NCBI GenBank assembly: GCA_921293015.1 | Contig: OV121088.1 | Location: 20,807,645-20,871,644 of the forward strand | Length of the DNA: 64,000 bases | Direction: 5' to 3' | DNA from: Phorcus lineatus | Lineage: Eukaryota; Mollusca; Gastropoda; Trochida; Trochidae | Shown: positions 11,090 to 21,105 of the stretch, in pieces | How the letters are laid out: every line of letters starts with the position of its first letter | Position numbering within the stretch: position 1 is the first letter of the stretch | Notes under the pieces: model-generated | The model's input: only the letters and a program-made list of their open reading frames with translations | Told to the model about the DNA's origin: nothing | Databases searched by the model: none | Made by a program: the position numbers and the translations under genes

Positions 11090-11730
11090 CAAAGGCTGAA
11101 CAGCCCTGAAATAGAGGGTTGAGCCTTCCACTGTTCTGCCTTCTCCACAGCCATATTAAAATGGACATTTTGTCTATATACACCACAAAAGACATTTAAA
11201 CCTAAAAGATAAGAAATTTCACTTTCAACTAAGTAGCATTTGGATGTCATAACTTCATATGGGTGACTTCACACAATTTGGATAAGATTTTTACAGTGGT
11301 TTTAGAACTTGTGTCTTGGGCTTTGAACTTGAATGTGAACATGTCAAAAGAATTCTCAGGGGTTATAATAGATGATGATTAATCTAAGATCTCAAAAAAC
11401 AATTTCTGATTTAAAAATTTGACTTATCCTTATTTTGTGACCTTGACCCTTGACATTCAAGGTCACAAATCTACAAACATTTTTCATAGGGTATTACACT
11501 CATGCAATGATAAAAAGTGTGACCTCACTGTGACCTTGACCTTTGACCAATTGAAGCATAACTTACCAAATCTTGGTACTTCTCCATAGTTGATAATATA
11601 TACCAAATAAGACCCTCATATTACAAAAAGTTTTCAAGTTATCATGCTCAAAGACGTTCTGAATGTTTGTCTTTTTTGCGCATACGAAACAGTACTGCTT
11701 ACATTTAGAGTATACTCAAGTTATAGGTAA
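11090..11730 (+). repeat. Dispersed repeat family S, copy 1
   Basis: It matches 59660-60230 in order: 'ttctgccttctccacag', 'tttcaactaagtagcatttg', 'gatctcaaaaaacaa', 'gaccttgacccttgacattc', 'aggtcaca', 'cttggtacttctccatagtt' and 'accaaataagaccctcat'. The repeated 'tgaccttgacc' phrases suggest a tandem core, as in the pearl-like elements, but no GACGGA tract or terminal hairpin is seen in either copy. Confidence 0.5.
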
Positions 11731-12685
11731 ATGTTGTTGAATAAATGTCCCCGAGACATTATCAATCTTCAGTAATTAATTAATTTTAACTGTGGAATGC
11801 TGAGTTGTCTATCATTCGACCAATGTATGTTTTGGTCATAGATTTTAAGAATTAAATGAATATGCATTGATCATAAACGGTAGCAATGTTTTGACACAAC
11901 TGTTCAATGAACGTGAATTCGTATTCCATTGTTTCATAGGTTATAATTATATTGCTATTATTATATTGTTGATGAAATAATACAAGTTATCCTTTGCAAT
12001 CACTTTGTTAAACATTGTTGCGGTGACGTCATTGTCCAAAAAATGGACGGCGCATGGCAAGTCCTCAGAATGTTTCACAATATGTGAACAGTAATTGAAC
12101 ACTTATATACTGAAAGAATTTTTTCCATCTTGAAAATAATGTAACTTGTAGAAACAATAGAACGGAATATTAAGTAGCCTCCATTAGGCCGTAAACAATA
12201 GCGGTGCCCGGTAAATAAAATCTCAGTTAAGATAGCTTGTTCGCAAAAACACAAAAAAGTAAGTAAGTTGTTGCATTGTCATCTCAAACAATTATTAGGA
12301 ATATTAGAATAGAAATTGAATTTATTAATAATATTTTTGAATAGTTCTAGATAGATGTTTTAAGTAAAAAAGTCAAAACTGTAATCAAGACAAAATGTGC
12401 ATAAAAATAATTGGGAATGTATCGCGAAACTTGGCTGCATTAATTTTTATTTAAAATGACAAGATCTAAGCGGCAATATTCAATCATTAACACAGTTTAA
12501 ATTGTGGGAAAACATCCATATAACATACCATTCACAATAAAATTTACGAATCATGCGAAAATAATTATTTTGGTAAAACTTTATTTGACCGAAGTCAAAA
12601 TTCAAAAAGAAATTGAAAATATGTCCGTGGTCTGCTCGGTTCATGAAGTAAATCAAAACGATATTATTATAGTTATCCTTGAGAA
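11731..12685. other. Intronic sequence, nothing recognised
   Basis: AT-rich DNA up to the left terminus of the outer DIRS element. No feature is recognised. Confidence 0.5.
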
Positions 12686-12726
12686 TGAACAATTACATGT
12701 ATTGTTAGTAATCATTAGTAAACTTA

Positions 12727-12883
12727 CCTCTGTGATGAGCTGTGCCCTTCTTCCCTTTCCATCTGAAAGTGTCTACAGGTAAGAGAATAAAAATTTATAG
12801 TTTAAAAAACCTAAGTCCTAAGTGGTAGCAAGAGTTACTTCCCCTTGGCCCAGAGGTGCATGACTCATAATTCTTTCTGTAGC
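12727..12883. repeat. Outer DIRS left inverted terminal repeat
   Basis: It reads from 'cctctgtgatgagctgtgcc' to 'aattctttctgtagc' and is the near-exact reverse complement of 29434-29590 over 157 bp, with only a few differences by eye (tgtgatg/tgggatg, aattta/aagtta, ttctttc/ttcttcc). Confidence 0.85.
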
Positions 12884-12945
12884 CATCTTATGGACACATG
12901 AGGGGAGGAATTAATAAAATCTTACTTGGGCGGGTGTAATTTTGC

Positions 12946-13045
12946 TCATCCCAGAGGTAAGTTTACTACTAACTACTAACAATACATTGTAATTGTTCAT
13001 AATTATTGGCGTAAACATTCCCTCTGGGATGAGCTGTGTCCCGAA
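12946..13045. repeat. Outer DIRS internal complementary region
   Basis: The first half ('gctcatcccagaggtaagtt' through 'gtaattgttcat') is the reverse complement of the element's left terminus at 12686-12745. The second half ('aattattggcgtaaacattc' to 'tgggatgagctgtg') is the reverse complement of its right terminus near 29570-29610. A region complementary to both outer ends joined together is diagnostic for DIRS elements and is thought to template circular replication intermediates. Confidence 0.8.
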
Positions 13046-13456
13046 TTCCACATTAACGAGGCGGGGTGCCCAGAAGATGAAGAGGTAATGTTCACACCAA
13101 TATCTTATCTTAGTATTCAAATTACCAATACGATTCAATGAATGAAACTTGAGAATATCATCTTCACTTGTTTGACAAACTCTTTAGATGAATCAAATAC
13201 CCTATACTTTATGGAAATCCATCATCAATGTCAAAGAATATAAATTCCGCGTTCAGAACTGATAGTAAATACATTAGAGTGTTACCAGAATATAATAACA
13301 TATACATATGACCAAATCTGACCTATTGTCAAAAGTTTACCCTCTAACACCAGATATTTGACCAATTATATCCACATGGAACCTTTTTACTGTATTTCCA
13401 GTAAATGTGACATCAGGAACAATTACATGTATTGTTAGTAATTATTAGTAAACTTA

Positions 13457-13627
13457 CCTCTGGGATGAGCTGTGCCCCTTCTCTCTGTTCCCTGAACCTA
13501 CCTACAGAAGACTGAAAGTCCTAATAAAGAAAAAAACTAAGTCATAATTACCCTTAGCGGTCTGCACCTCCCTTCTTCCACCTGGAGTTACTTCCCTTGA
13601 CCCTGTAGGTGGCAGCTTCACATTCTC
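13457..13627. repeat. Inner DIRS left inverted terminal repeat
   Basis: From 'cctctgggatgagctgtgcc' to 'ggcagcttcacattctc'. It is the reverse complement of 22226-22396 with a single mismatch visible (cttcttcc versus cttcatcc), which indicates a young insertion. Confidence 0.9.
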
Positions 13628-13702
13628 GCAAAACATCCCGAGACATCATCTGGAATCATGCGGGGAGGTATTAGTAACTTTACTAGGGAGGGTGTAATTC
13701 GC

Positions 13703-13797
13703 TCATCCCAGAGGTAAGTTTACTAATAATTACTAACAATACATGTAATTGTTCCTAATTATTGGCGTAAACATTCCCTCTGGGATGAGCTGTGTCC
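13703..13797. repeat. Inner DIRS internal complementary region
   Basis: Positions 13701-13756 are the reverse complement of the left terminus 13416-13471, and 13757-13797 the reverse complement of the right terminus near 22377-22417. The two halves meet at 'gttcc/taattatt', which fixes the element ends to within a base or two. Confidence 0.85.
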
Positions 13798-13799
13798 CC

Positions 13800-14427
13800 G
13801 AATCCCACATAAAGGAGGATGGGATCCAGCTCGATGTTGAGGGAATATTCACACCAATAATCCTTTACTTCCTTACTTGACCATAGAATACTTAGCATGT
13901 TTATTATTAAACACTTCAATACTTTATATAATCCATCCTTAAGATTATCCATGTCTACATATGAACTCATACAACAATTCCTTCCACCGGTCAAGGGAAA
14001 TTAGTAACAAAACACCACCACTTAGTACTTTATTAGTTTTGTGTCAGGATATGACGTTCTTCAGGCGACATTACACTATTGACTCTTAATAACTCCTCGC
14101 CTTCAATATTTCCCCTCCGGCTCTGTGACGTCACTTCCGGTTCTATGACGTCACTTCCGGTTACTCAGGCACTCCTACTCACACCTAAAACGTCATATTC
14201 TGAGTTGCTTTTTAGGAAGGTGCATAATCGGTGGTTTACCAGACCACAACTCGTGCTCTGTAAGTTCCTCGCCCAACTAGCTTGGCCCTCCACCACCATT
14301 CTCAATAGCGGACAACCTCACCTTCCCAATATTGGCTCCTGATGGTGCTCAGGTCCCCCTGACACTCGTCCCTGACGACCCGTTCCCCCCCCCCCCCCTT
14401 TCTTTTCAAGCTCTACTTGCAAAGGGG
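13800..14427 (-). other. Inner DIRS 3' untranslated region
   Basis: Non-coding stretch between the internal complementary region and the recombinase stop. It contains repeated 'tgacgtcacttccggtt' (about 14127-14163) and a C run (14388-14398). Diverged equivalents lie in the outer element at 22540-22640 ('gaggtcacttccggtt') and 22741-22760 (C run), confirming that the two elements belong to one family. Confidence 0.6.
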
Positions 14428-15294
14428 TTAAGCACTTGCCAGATGTTGAGCCGCTACTAGCGGTCCTAATTCCTTCAAACCATCCAGCGATGAAGCTATG
14501 TCCCTAAGATATGCTGATATAAAGGTATTAGATCCTTTCCATTGGCAAGCCGCCACAAGGTGATCAATAGATATCGACTTCCATGCTGCTAATGATGTAG
14601 CTAGCGCACGAATCTCATGGGGGGAAAATTTCTGATTCACTGTATCCTGATCCATGGCCTGGTAAGCAAAAGCAATAGTTTTCCTCAACCATGAAGCTAT
14701 AGTGTTCTTTGAAATTTCTGTGTCCACCGCTGTCTTACAAGATAGAAATAGTCTCCTCCTTGCGCGTCTGAAGGATGCTGTCCTCTGTAAATACCAGCGA
14801 AGAGCTCTCACCGGACACAGTAATCTTGATTTATTAGAACGCGATGACGACCCTGGCAGAGCCGGAATCCTATAGATTCTCGATCCCAATGGTCCCAACG
14901 CTGTTGATTGATTCTTGGCGATGAACTCAGGCAACGCCCGACATGACACTTCTGTATATCCTTCTGAAAACCTTATTGACGCATTATCAATAGCATGGAG
15001 CTCAGATACTCTAGCTGCTGAAGCAAAAGCAAGTAGAAAAGCCATCTTGAATGATAAGAACCTTAGGTTTGACTCCTGCATCGGTTCGTATGGCGCCTTC
15101 AAAAGCGACTGGAGTACGATACATAAATCCCATCTCGGAAACACCGACGGTGTTGACAAGTCCTTAATCTGGAATGATCTGATAAGCTTATGTAACAAAA
15201 TATCAGAACCTATCGATAGTCCTTGAATGTCACACACTGAGGCAATGGCTGACCGGTAACCCTCTATTGTACCATGTTTAAGACCCCTCTCCAC
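14428..15294 (-). pseudogene. DIRS tyrosine recombinase (catalytic part), separated from its N-terminus
   Basis: The open frame of 288 codons shows the lambda-integrase-type catalytic residues in order: Arg in AARVSELHA, the H-x-x-R box SPHEIRALAT, and a candidate nucleophile Tyr in FISAYLRDI. The domain integrates the DIRS circular DNA. The Met at 15294 is probably not a true start. The upstream RT/RNase H frame is in the same register and already ends with core-binding-domain-like sequence (RPSTSRLYDAKWNICNRW), so recombinase and RT were one continuous frame. They are now cut by the retroposon scrap 15299-15365. The catalytic part looks intact, but the copy as a whole is broken. Confidence 0.8.
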
Positions 15295-15298
15295 TCGT

Positions 15299-15365
15299 GA
15301 GTGAGTGAGTGAGTGAGTTATTGCTTAATGCCGCTTGGGCAATATTTCAGCCATTAGCGGCGAGT
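15299..15365 (+). mobile_element. 67-bp 3'-end retroposon scrap with 11-bp target duplication
   Basis: The insert starts with (GAGT)n and continues 'tattgcttaatgccgcttgg' and 'gcaatatttcagccattagc'. It is flanked by 'tctccactcgt' at 15288-15298 and 15366-15376. GTGAGTGAGT tails followed by 'GCCGCTT..AGCAATATT' are familiar from gastropod and bivalve SINE/LINE 3' ends. Insert plus duplication is 78 bp, so the host frame is kept in register, but stop codons are introduced. Confidence 0.75.
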
Positions 15366-17727
15366 TCTCCACTCGTAAATGTAATAAAAATTCCGCTACC
15401 ATGGGAATAGAAATGTTTAGATCTAACAACTGTCGCTGTTCTCTCCATCTATTACATATGTTCCATTTTGCATCATACAATCTAGAGGTAGAAGGTCTGA
15501 TCGCCTTAGTGATTGCATCAGACGGTCCCTCGCCGAATCCTCTATCTGAGCGATCTCCTGACAATCTCCACACGTGTAGATTCAATGCCGCTAGGTCTTT
15601 GTGGAACACTCCCGAGTGAGGCTGAGTGAGAAGATTGTGCCACTGAGGTAACTGAAGTGGAGCTTCCGTCAACAATTCCAACAGATTTGGAAACCACGGT
15701 CTTGTGGGCCATGCTGGCGCTACTAAGTAAACCCGACACTTGTGGGTCGCGATCTTGGCTAACACCTCTGGAATGATCTTCATTGGTGGAAAGGCATACG
15801 CTACCATCCCCTCCCAAGAGATCGACAGAGCATCCACTGCCCAAGCTAAAGGATCTGGAATCGGACTCACAAACGTTGGAATGCGAAAGTTCCTGCTCGT
15901 TGCGAAGAGGTCTATCGTTGGATACTCCCAAGTTCGCGCTATCAACTGCACAGCTTCCTTGTGAAGAGTCCACTCCGTAGAAATCACTTGATTCCTGCGC
16001 GATAGAGAATCGGCCAAAACATTCAGTTTCCCCGGAATGTGCCTCGCTCTTATGATGATCCTGGCCTGATCCACTATTTGGAAAAGTACACGAGTGAGAT
16101 CCATTAAGTCCTTCGAGCGAGTTCCCCCTTGTTTGTTTATATACGCTACCACTGTTGAATTGTCTGTGGCTATCATCACATTTTTTCCGTACAGTCGACG
16201 CCACCACTGTCGAACTGCCTTTACCACCGCCAACATTTCCAGTACGTTTATGTGCAACGATGCCTCCTGGAGAGACCATGAACCTTGGGTCTGAAACCGA
16301 TCTAGATGAGCACCCCAACCCTCTTGGGAGGCGTCCGTAAATATCGTGATCTCTGGCGGTAGCTCTGTAAACCTCGTTCCTCCCATCACATTGCACTCCT
16401 TTGTCCACCATAATAGCTCGTGGCGTACTCTGAAAGGACATGTTATGCAGCTGTCCAACTGCCAACGCCTGTTGTCGTTTATCCAGACTTGGAAATGACG
16501 AAGGTTTAGCCGGCCCCTGTAAGTGAATGCCTGGATTGACGTGAGTGATCCCAAAAGCGACATCCATCTCCTTACTGGCGCTGCTCCTTGTTGAGTTAAC
16601 GTGAGAATCAATTCCTTGATAACTAACCAGCGGTCTAGAATGGGCAAAATGAGACCTTGATCTGCATCCAGCACAGCTCCCAGAAACTTGATCCTTGTTG
16701 TGGGTGTTAATTCCGATTTCTCTGGGTGAATTAACCAACCTAGATGAGTAAACACGTGGATAACGAATTCCGTCTGTTGCAAAAGCATGTCCGTTTTCAC
16801 ATGTCTCCCCAAAAAATCGTCGAGATATCCGTGGATGGCAATACCCCGCATGTGCAGGAACTGGAGTACCGGTTTCAATACCATCGTAAATAGCCAAGGT
16901 GCTATTGATACCCCGAAGGGAAGAACACGAAACTGGAATCGCCTGCCGTTCACCGCGAACCTCAGATACTTCTGGGAGTGAGGATGTATAGGGATGTGAA
17001 GATAGGCGTCCTTCAAATCCATGCTGACAAACTTGGAACAAGGATGAATGAGCTTCCTGACATTTGACAGAGATTCCATCATGAATTTTGGAGGTTTTGC
17101 CAAAAATTCCTTGCTCAAGATCTTCAGGTCTATTATCATTCTCATTTCCCCTGAGTCGCGCTTGGGTACTAGGAAAACTGGAGAATAAAACCCCCGAGAC
17201 GAGTCTAGGGGGGACAACTCTACAACTGCCTCCTTCAGCATCAGTTGATTCACTGCGAGCATCGCCGCCTCCAGGTGCGAACCTTGAAGATAATACCTCC
17301 TTCCTATAGGATACACCGCTAGAGGTGGACGAACTTGGAATTGAAGTTGATACCCTTCGGAAACCACCGAATTTATCCAAGGATCCCGCGTGATCTGTTC
17401 CCAATTTTGGGCGTAATGTTGCAGTCGACCCCCCACTGGCGAGGGAACGACTGGAAGTTGAAATCCGAAATCTAAAATCAAGTCCGTGGACATGCGAGGG
17501 TCGAAAGGATCTGACTGTGTCAAAACGTCCGGAACGGAGTCAACGACGTCGGGGGGGAGCAGACACGCCCCTAGACCCCCTGGAACCTCTGCCTCAAAAA
17601 TTAGACGGCTGAGTGTTGTTTCTCGGTTGCTGATACTGAGCTTCTGTCTGACGACCCTTGGCCTGCATATTTGCTCTCTCCCACGCTGAACGATGGAGGG
17701 GGGAATGGGTCTGAAGACTGGGGCCAC
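15325..17727 (-). CDS. DIRS reverse transcriptase-RNase H (plus N-terminal part of the recombinase)
   Basis: The frame is about 800 codons. Reverse transcriptase covers roughly residues 150-400, with VFLVPKRDSGEMRMIIDL, MDLKDAYLHIPIHPH, LPFGVSIAPWLFT and the catalytic box GYLDDFLG. RNase H covers about 460-590, with FTDASQEGWGA, NVLEMLAVVKAV, ATDNSTVVAYINKQGG and HIPGKLNVLADSLSRR. A conserved DIRS tail follows (TIDLFATSRNFRIPTFVSP), then the start of the recombinase core-binding domain. The stop falls in the 67-bp insert. The listed start codon is GTG; the frame is open further up to a TAG near 17770 with no ATG seen, so the true start or a frameshift from gag is uncertain. The 620-codon frame at 15542-17404 is a shadow of this one. 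Confidence 0.85.
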   Translation of the reverse strand: MAPVFRPIPPSIVQRGREQICRPRVVRQKLSISNRETTLSRLIFEAEVPGGLGACLLPPDVVDSVPDVLTQSDPFDPRMSTDLILDFGFQLPVVPSPVGGRLQHYAQNWEQITRDPWINSVVSEGYQLQFQVRPPLAVYPIGRRYYLQGSHLEAAMLAVNQLMLKEAVVELSPLDSSRGFYSPVFLVPKRDSGEMRMIIDLKILSKEFLAKPPKFMMESLSNVRKLIHPCSKFVSMDLKDAYLHIPIHPHSQKYLRFAVNGRRFQFRVLPFGVSIAPWLFTMVLKPVLQFLHMRGIAIHGYLDDFLGRHVKTDMLLQQTEFVIHVFTHLGWLIHPEKSELTPTTRIKFLGAVLDADQGLILPILDRWLVIKELILTLTQQGAAPVRRWMSLLGSLTSIQAFTYRGRLNLRHFQVWINDNRRWQLDSCITCPFRVRHELLWWTKECNVMGGTRFTELPPEITIFTDASQEGWGAHLDRFQTQGSWSLQEASLHINVLEMLAVVKAVRQWWRRLYGKNVMIATDNSTVVAYINKQGGTRSKDLMDLTRVLFQIVDQARIIIRARHIPGKLNVLADSLSRRNQVISTEWTLHKEAVQLIARTWEYPTIDLFATSRNFRIPTFVSPIPDPLAWAVDALSISWEGMVAYAFPPMKIIPEVLAKIATHKCRVYLVAPAWPTRPWFPNLLELLTEAPLQLPQWHNLLTQPHSGVFHKDLAALNLHVWRLSGDRSDRGFGEGPSDAITKAIRPSTSRLYDAKWNICNRWREQRQLLDLNISIPMVAEFLLHLRVENSPLMAEILPKRH

Positions 17728-17818
17728 CTCTTCTGCCGCTGGGGGCGCCGCGATTTCTGGTCTGAGCTAGTAGAGCCGCCGTAAGTCTGGAGTTAAGGTT
17801 CCTAGAAGTCTGCGCATC

Positions 17819-18628
17819 CTATGAACTTATGGCCTGACTACACTTCCCGTTAAACATAGACTCAGAGTTAACAGGTTGCTGAAAGAGATCCTCCTTCGAG
17901 TCCTGCGGCAGATTCCTAACTCCTTCCAGCAATTGAGACCGTTCCAAGGCTGTCAGCCGTCCTATTGTGCCAAGTTGAGCTTGGGTAGCATCACTGACTG
18001 CCAGGTAGATGACGTCCAGAAAAGAATGAGCTATGGCCACCTCCTCCGCGCTCATGACTACCAAAGATTGAGGTTTCACTCCCTTATAGTCCTGGAAGGT
18101 AGGGGGTATGAGCTGTCTGACCCCTGCAGCGAACCAGTTAATATACGACAAGATATCCACTGAACTCCTCGCTGAAGAATCAATGTCCCTTATATCCTTG
18201 CGTGTGAGGGAAAATTTCTTCATTGCTCTCCTCTGGAGTGCCCTGGCATCTAACTGGCCAAAATCCCTGTCCAGATCTGGTGCAGAATCAGGAAGCATCC
18301 GATCATGGATGACATACGCTTGTTTCAAGCTAGCTCTAGGGAGACTTGAAATATCCTTGGCCTTAGACAGATTACTGTTAATCAAGTTCAAGCCCGCCTT
18401 AACAACTGAGGAATGAGGCAAAGATCGTTTGGGTGGACGAGGGGTAGGCAGCATGCCTGTGGTACCCAATTCTTCCGGAAGAGCCTGAGAATCCTCCTGA
18501 TCCAAAGATGACGGAGCCGTACATGGCTTAAGTTTGTACAACATCTCAAGTTTGTCAACAAATGTCCATTCCGGTACTAAGTCCGCGGCCGAAGTGTCCG
18601 CCGGCGGAACAAGTAAAGAAGTGAGCAC
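17819..18628 (-). pseudogene. DIRS gag-like protein, C-terminal part (cut by pearl-type insert)
   Basis: About 270 codons, no cysteine knuckle, mostly helical. Segments include WTFVDKLEMLYKLKP, SSVVKAGLNLINSNLSKAK, QLDARALQRRAMKKFSLTRK and ILSYINWFAAGVRQLIPP. It lies just upstream of the RT frame, as gag does in DIRS elements. Its upstream end runs straight into the pearl-type element at 18629, so the listed start is artificial (GTG at the junction). The N-terminal part continues beyond the insert at 19905. Confidence 0.7.
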
Positions 18629-19904
18629 AGCTCACATACCCCCGCTTCAAACTACAGTCTGGCTTTCTTTGTTGGTCTTACCCTCAAAAAGCTCACTTAG
18701 GGATCATGGTTGATAAGTGTATTAAGTTTGTTGAAGCTAGCATGTATAGTTTAGAAGATATGCTCAGGAAAAAGCACTTTGTCAGATAGTCATTGTTTTA
18801 GTAACGTTTCCATGTAAAACGCAAAAAATAAAAATAATTTTTTGGTCTTACCCTCAAGAGACGCACCAATATGGATAAGTGTATGACGTTTGGTGATGAT
18901 AGCATGTACGGTTTAGAAGATATACTCCGGACAAAGGACTTAGTCATAAATTCACTGTTTTAGTCATGTTTCCATGGAAAGCGCAAAAAAAATAAAAATC
19001 ATTTGTTGGTCTAACCCTCAAAAGGCACATCAATGGATCATGGTTGATAAGTGTATGAAGTTTGGTAAAGATAGCATGTACAGTTATGAAGATATACTCC
19101 GTACAAAGGACTTTGTCACTGTTTAAGTCATGTTTCCATGGAAACCGCAAAAAATAAAAATCATTTGTTGGTCTAACCCTCAAAATCACATCTAGGGATC
19201 ATGTTTTATAAGTGTATGAAGTTTGATGAAGATAGCATGTATAGTTTAGGATAAATGCTCCGGACAAAGGACTTGGTCATAGAGTCACTGTTTTAGTCAT
19301 GTTTCCATGGAAATCGCAAAAAATAAAAATCATTTGTTAGTCTAACCCTCAAAAGGCACATCTAGGGATCATGGTTGATAAGTGTATGAAGTTTGGTGAA
19401 GCTAGCATGTATAGTTTAGGAGATATGCTCCGGACAAAGGACTTGGTCATAGAGTCACTGTTTTAGTCATGTTTCCATGGAAACCGCAAAAAATAAAAAT
19501 CATTTGTTAGTCTAACCCTCAAAAGGCACATCTAGGGATCATGGTTGATAAGTGTATGAAGTTTGGTGAAGCTAGCATGTATAGTTTAGGAGATATGCTC
19601 CGGACAAAGGACTTGGTCATAGAGTCACTGTTTTAGTCATGTTTCCATGGAAACTGCAAAAAATAAAAATCATTTGTTGGTCTAACCCTCAAAAGGCACA
19701 TCTAAGGATCATGGTTGATAAGTGTATGAAGTTTGGTGAAGCTAGCATGTATAGTTTAGGAGATATGCTCCGGACAAAGATTTGTGACGGACGGACAGAC
19801 GGACAGACGGACAGACAGACAGACGGACAGACGGACAGACGGACGGACAGAATGAACGCTATATACCCCCGCTTACGCTGTAAGGCGGGGGTATAATAAT
19901 AATC
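18629..19904 (+). mobile_element. Pearl/Helitron-like element inserted in the DIRS gag
   Basis: The left end is 'agctcacatacccccgcttc'. The core has about 6.5 units of 170 bp carrying 'tctaaccctcaaaaggcaca', 'agtgtatgaagtttggtgaa' and 'gtcatgtttccatggaaacc'. It then has a (GACGGACA)n tract at 19789-19850 and the end 'gctatatacccccgcttacg' followed by 'gcgggggtataata'. The left end motif 'ctcacatacccccgc' is shared with the element at 52637. This layout is typical of mollusc pearl elements, which are non-autonomous Helitron/Helentron relatives. It is unbroken and lies inside the inner DIRS, so it is among the youngest insertions here. Confidence 0.75.
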
Positions 19905-20964
19905 ATCCCCTCATGCGTATCTAACTTCGCATCCATAGGCAAGTTACCTCCCGAATTCTCATCCGTGATTATAGGCAAGTTCGGCGGATTGAAAACATCA
20001 ACAAATTCCGACAGCTCCTGTTGTTGTTGTTGTTGATTGTCACCTAGTAAGTCATCATGACCCAGCCCGAGCGGGACGCCCCATGCCGTCCCTGAGCTTA
20101 GAGGCTGGCAGCTCGCCCGACCGCCCGCCGCACGTGCTAACCGGGCCGGTAATTGATGGGTATGACCCACATTCTGTACCACGGTTCATAGCCACGGGCT
20201 TCATGCCCAGCACGTGCGACCCGGCCTTTACCGACCCAGTGGCGGGAGGGAGAAGGTTATCGGTGTCACGTCCGTGCGGCCCGATCAAGCCTGCCCCACT
20301 TGCGGCGCATGGTTGAGAGCGGACACTCACACTTCCTAGGTCTCCACGACCTGACAAAGACGGCAGGCCCCCAGGGGGTAAACACTGCCTCTTAACGGGG
20401 AGATCGTTAAACCTAACCTCCGAACTCCCACCGTTGGGGTCGGCAGCTCGCTTACCAGCTGTAGTCTTATTATCAGCGGACTGCTTAGCTCCGGAACGGG
20501 ATTCATACCCCTGGGGGGAAGCGGAATTTGCCGAGCTACCCGAACGGGACTTAAGACTTATTGAGGGATCTCTTAAGTTCCTTAAACTTGGCATCGTTAC
20601 GCTCCTCTAAATCCTTGACTGACTTGGAAAAGGACTGAACTAGCTCTTGCTTAAAAGATGAGAGGAGAGCACCTAAATCAAGGGAGTTGGACTGAGTAGC
20701 TACCGTACCAGACGGGGGAATCTGAGAAGAAAGTATTGGATCCTCACTTAAAGTAGCTGAAGCTTTAGTTTTTAATGGAGTGGATAGGGACTTCTTAGAT
20801 CTTATTTCGAACATCTTTATCCATTCCTCATCGGGCAAATCCTTACACATAAGGCAACGTGAGGCCATAGAGCAGATTGAATCTTTGTCACATAAAAAAC
20901 ACAAGGAATGAGGGTCCCTATTCGACATAAATCTCTGGCAATTAACACATTTACGTTGCGACAT
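19905..20964 (-). pseudogene. DIRS gag-like protein, N-terminal part (frameshifted)
   Basis: It starts at 20964 with MSQRKCVNCQRFMSNRD, followed by CFLCDKD and CLMCKDL: a Cys-rich N-terminus with C-x2-C pairs that could bind zinc. A coiled-coil stretch follows (FKQELVQSFSKSVKDLEERN), ending at a stop at 20551. Coding character then continues in a second frame (20594-20055, Ser/Gly/Pro-rich) and a third (20182 to about 19905, with a Gln run and ELSEFVDVFNPPNLPIITDE). There are therefore at least two frame changes before the pearl insert. One could be a programmed shift, but decay is the simpler reading. A diverged version of the middle section survives in the outer DIRS (27940-28236). Confidence 0.65.
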
Positions 20965-21105
20965 CTTGAATACTTCGCGGAAAAAACGACAAAGTCACAC
21001 AAAATCAGAGTACAAGTCACACAAAAAACACATGAAAGTCACAAATAAACACAATGCGATTGTCCAAAGACCCAATGTCGATGTCACATACCCCTATTTA
21101 ACAAG

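Noticed and set aside
14915-16981. Several plus-strand frames of 60-100 codons opposite the DIRS genes
   Set aside because: They are antisense shadows of the RT and recombinase frames.
15542-17404. 620-codon minus-strand frame
   Set aside because: It is a shadow of the DIRS RT/RNase H frame, without any motif of its own.
19859-20182. Independent 107-codon gene with a Gln run
   Set aside because: It is a piece of the frameshifted DIRS gag that reads into the pearl-type element end at 19904.
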